Assembly: GCA_913055195.1 (NCBI GenBank)
Contig: CAJXJU010000087.1
Coordinates: 1 to 6,099 of the forward strand
From: an uncultured Desulfohalobiaceae bacterium
GTDB taxonomy: Bacteria; Desulfobacterota; Desulfovibrionia; Desulfovibrionales; Desulfonatronovibrionaceae
Reading direction: 5' to 3'
DNA length: 6,099 bases
The position numbers and the translations under genes are program-made. Numbering within the stretch: the stretch's first letter is position 1; the number at the start of each line of letters is the position of its first letter. Shown here piece by piece: positions 4,842 to 6,099 of the stretch. The notes below the pieces were generated by a model. That model was not told where the DNA came from and searched no databases. It worked only from the letters and a program-made list of their open reading frames with translations.

Positions 4842-6099
4842 ATGCATTGCCATAAAATTAAAAAAATCTCCCTGTTCATCCTCTTTATTTTTCTGTTCAG
4901 CGCGTGCGCGCCACCAAAGGACAGGTTAAAAAACAACCTGGGATACAAAGAATTAACAAAGCTTTTAGAGAAAGAACAAAAAGAGCTTTTTAAAGCCAGG
5001 CAAAATGAAATCAAAACACTGGAAAAAAAGACCAGCCTGAAAAAAATTATCAAGCCTGAGCTGCCAGAGTTTAACCCGTTGGAAGAAACACCTGTTTCCA
5101 TTTCTGTCCGCAACAAACCTCTGCATGACGTCTTATACGTTATAGCACGCAATGCAGGCCTGAACCTTGTGATTGAGCCTGAAATAGATCTGGACAACAC
5201 AGTTACCATAACCTTTGAAAACACTCCTTCAGCCCTGGTCATCCAGAAACTCCTTGAGGCATACGATCTGGCCTGGGAAGTGAAAGACAATGTGCTTTTT
5301 GTCAAAAGGTATGAAGAAAAGCTCTTTGACCTTGGTTTTTTAAATATAGAGACCAGCGTTGAAATGAATAATGGAGGGGATATTTTTGGCTCTGCGAGCG
5401 GAGAGGGTGAATCTGGACTGACAGGCAATTTTCAGATTAGTTCCAAATACGGCCAGGGCATCGGCCAAAACAGCCTTTATGGCTATGTCCAGCAGACAGT
5501 AGCCTCAATAATCAATACTTCTGATTCCTCATCTTCCTCTTCAACTTCTTCTACATCATCCTCATCTGGAGGAACATCCTCTGCATCATCCACATCAGGT
5601 GAATATTTCACCATAGACCCTGTAGCAGGCACAATGCTGGTACGCACTTCTCCCCGCAAACTAAAAGCCATTTCAGAATTTTTGCTGGAACTTCAAAAGA
5701 AAATGGAGCGTCAGATTATTATTGACGCGCAGATACTTGAAGTAAAGCTCAATGATTCCTTTCGTTTTGGCATAGATTGGCAATATCTTGGTAGCAGAAT
5801 TGTGAGGGGGACAAATATTCAATTTAGTTTCGGTATGACTGGAGAACCAGGTGTAGAGCCATCCCCTTTAACAGCGATAAGAATACAACCACCTGGATAT
5901 GATAAAGATAATCCTTTTAACTCTCTTGCTACTACAGACAACACATGGAATGTCAACTTTATTGACGCCCTTCAAACCTTCGGCACAATTAAGATAGTAT
6001 CCAATCCCCATGTCAGAGCGCGCCATGGCCAGCCAGCTATGTTTACGTGCGGTGACACTTTTACCTATGTAAGCAAAATTACTCTACCTGAAAAAAAGG
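4842..6099 (+). CDS. mshL: MshL-like lipoprotein secretin (3' end beyond window)
   Basis: This is the outer-membrane pore for the pilus or secreted substrate. The frame is open to the right edge (419 codons visible). A lipoprotein signal with FLFSAC precedes Cys22, so the protein should be lipidated and may reach the outer membrane without a separate pilotin. Residues 35-70 are Lys/Glu-rich. Residues 85-155 form a short secretin N-domain (STN) with ISVRNKPLHDVLYVIARNAG and LNLVIEPEI. Residues 160-252 form the Secretin_N_2-type insert, including a Ser/Thr-rich run (227-252). From 254 there is FTIDPVAGTMLVRTSP, then RQIIIDAQILEVKLNDSFRFGIDW (290-313), the entry to the pore domain and highly characteristic of MshL-type proteins. 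The stretch IKIVSNPHVRARHGQPAMF (383-401) is the conserved secretin 'SNP' region. The remaining pore domain is missing because the window ends. AAGGG 8 nt upstream and a 2-nt gap from the previous gene support this start. Confidence 0.92.
   Translation, partial: MHCHKIKKISLFILFIFLFSACAPPKDRLKNNLGYKELTKLLEKEQKELFKARQNEIKTLEKKTSLKKIIKPELPEFNPLEETPVSISVRNKPLHDVLYVIARNAGLNLVIEPEIDLDNTVTITFENTPSALVIQKLLEAYDLAWEVKDNVLFVKRYEEKLFDLGFLNIETSVEMNNGGDIFGSASGEGESGLTGNFQISSKYGQGIGQNSLYGYVQQTVASIINTSDSSSSSSTSSTSSSSGGTSSASSTSGEYFTIDPVAGTMLVRTSPRKLKAISEFLLELQKKMERQIIIDAQILEVKLNDSFRFGIDWQYLGSRIVRGTNIQFSFGMTGEPGVEPSPLTAIRIQPPGYDKDNPFNSLATTDNTWNVNFIDALQTFGTIKIVSNPHVRARHGQPAMFTCGDTFTYVSKITLPEKK

Noticed and set aside
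4781..5428. Minus-strand open frame of 215 codons opposite the secretin gene
   Set aside because: The plus strand here encodes the lipobox, the STN domain and the following insert of an MshL-like secretin. The antisense product is compositionally odd and has no supporting start signal.
5483..5671. Minus-strand frame encoding a poly-acidic peptide
   Set aside because: The Glu/Asp run is simply the antisense reading of the secretin's TCN serine tract.
1..6099. CRISPR array, tRNA, rRNA or attachment site
   Set aside because: No regularly spaced repeats, no cloverleaf-like or rRNA-like sequence, and no integrase or att-like core were seen on either strand.

Overview
The window holds most of one co-directional (+ strand) gene block encoding the inner-membrane platform and outer-membrane secretin of a type IV pilus / type II secretion-like machine. 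By the order of its recognisable parts it most resembles a mannose-sensitive haemagglutinin (MSHA)-type pilus biogenesis locus. The cell is therefore a diderm bacterium, because it has a secretin and a lipoprotein signal. The sigma-54-type promoter, the TTCGAA-rich upstream repeats and the base composition would suit a Desulfobacterota (deltaproteobacterial) genome, but this is a weak inference and no taxonomic marker is present.

Layout: (1) 1-275 is non-coding. It carries a TTCGAA-rich tandem repeat (99-140), one copy of a 35-bp repeat (163-197), a near-consensus sigma-54 -24/-12 promoter (211-227), and a large inverted repeat (220-278) whose right arm covers the Shine-Dalgarno and start codon of the first gene. 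(2) 276-1502 encodes a GspF/PilC/MshG polytopic platform protein. (3) 1503-1576 is a spacer holding a perfect 16-bp hairpin. (4) 1577-2146 encodes a single-pass coiled-coil protein, probably in the PilO/MshJ position. (5) 2114-2188 is a footprint of a 62-bp insertion flanked by 13-bp direct repeats. It replaced the end of gene 2 and separated it from gene 3, and it contains the second, inverted copy of the 35-bp repeat. (6) 2207-4198 encodes a 663-aa protein with a long acidic disordered N-terminus, a central domain that may be PilM/GspL-like, and a PilN-like membrane/coiled-coil/periplasmic C-terminus. (7) 4201-4839 encodes a bitopic protein with a GspC/GspB/PilP/MshK-like periplasmic domain. 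(8) 4842-6099 encodes an MshL-like lipoprotein secretin, cut by the window edge.

How the genes fit together: the GspF-type protein is the platform on which a hexameric ATPase (not in this window) acts. The two single-pass proteins (genes 2 and 3) would form the PilM/N/O-like alignment complex. The PilP/MshK-like protein would connect this to the secretin pore. The last three genes are separated by only 2 nt each, so translational coupling is likely.

The most unusual points are the two 35-bp perfect inverted repeats enclosing the promoter, gene 1 and nearly all of gene 2; the insertion scar that rewrote the gene 2 C-terminus; and the inverted repeat that could silence translation of gene 1 in read-through transcripts but not in sigma-54 transcripts.
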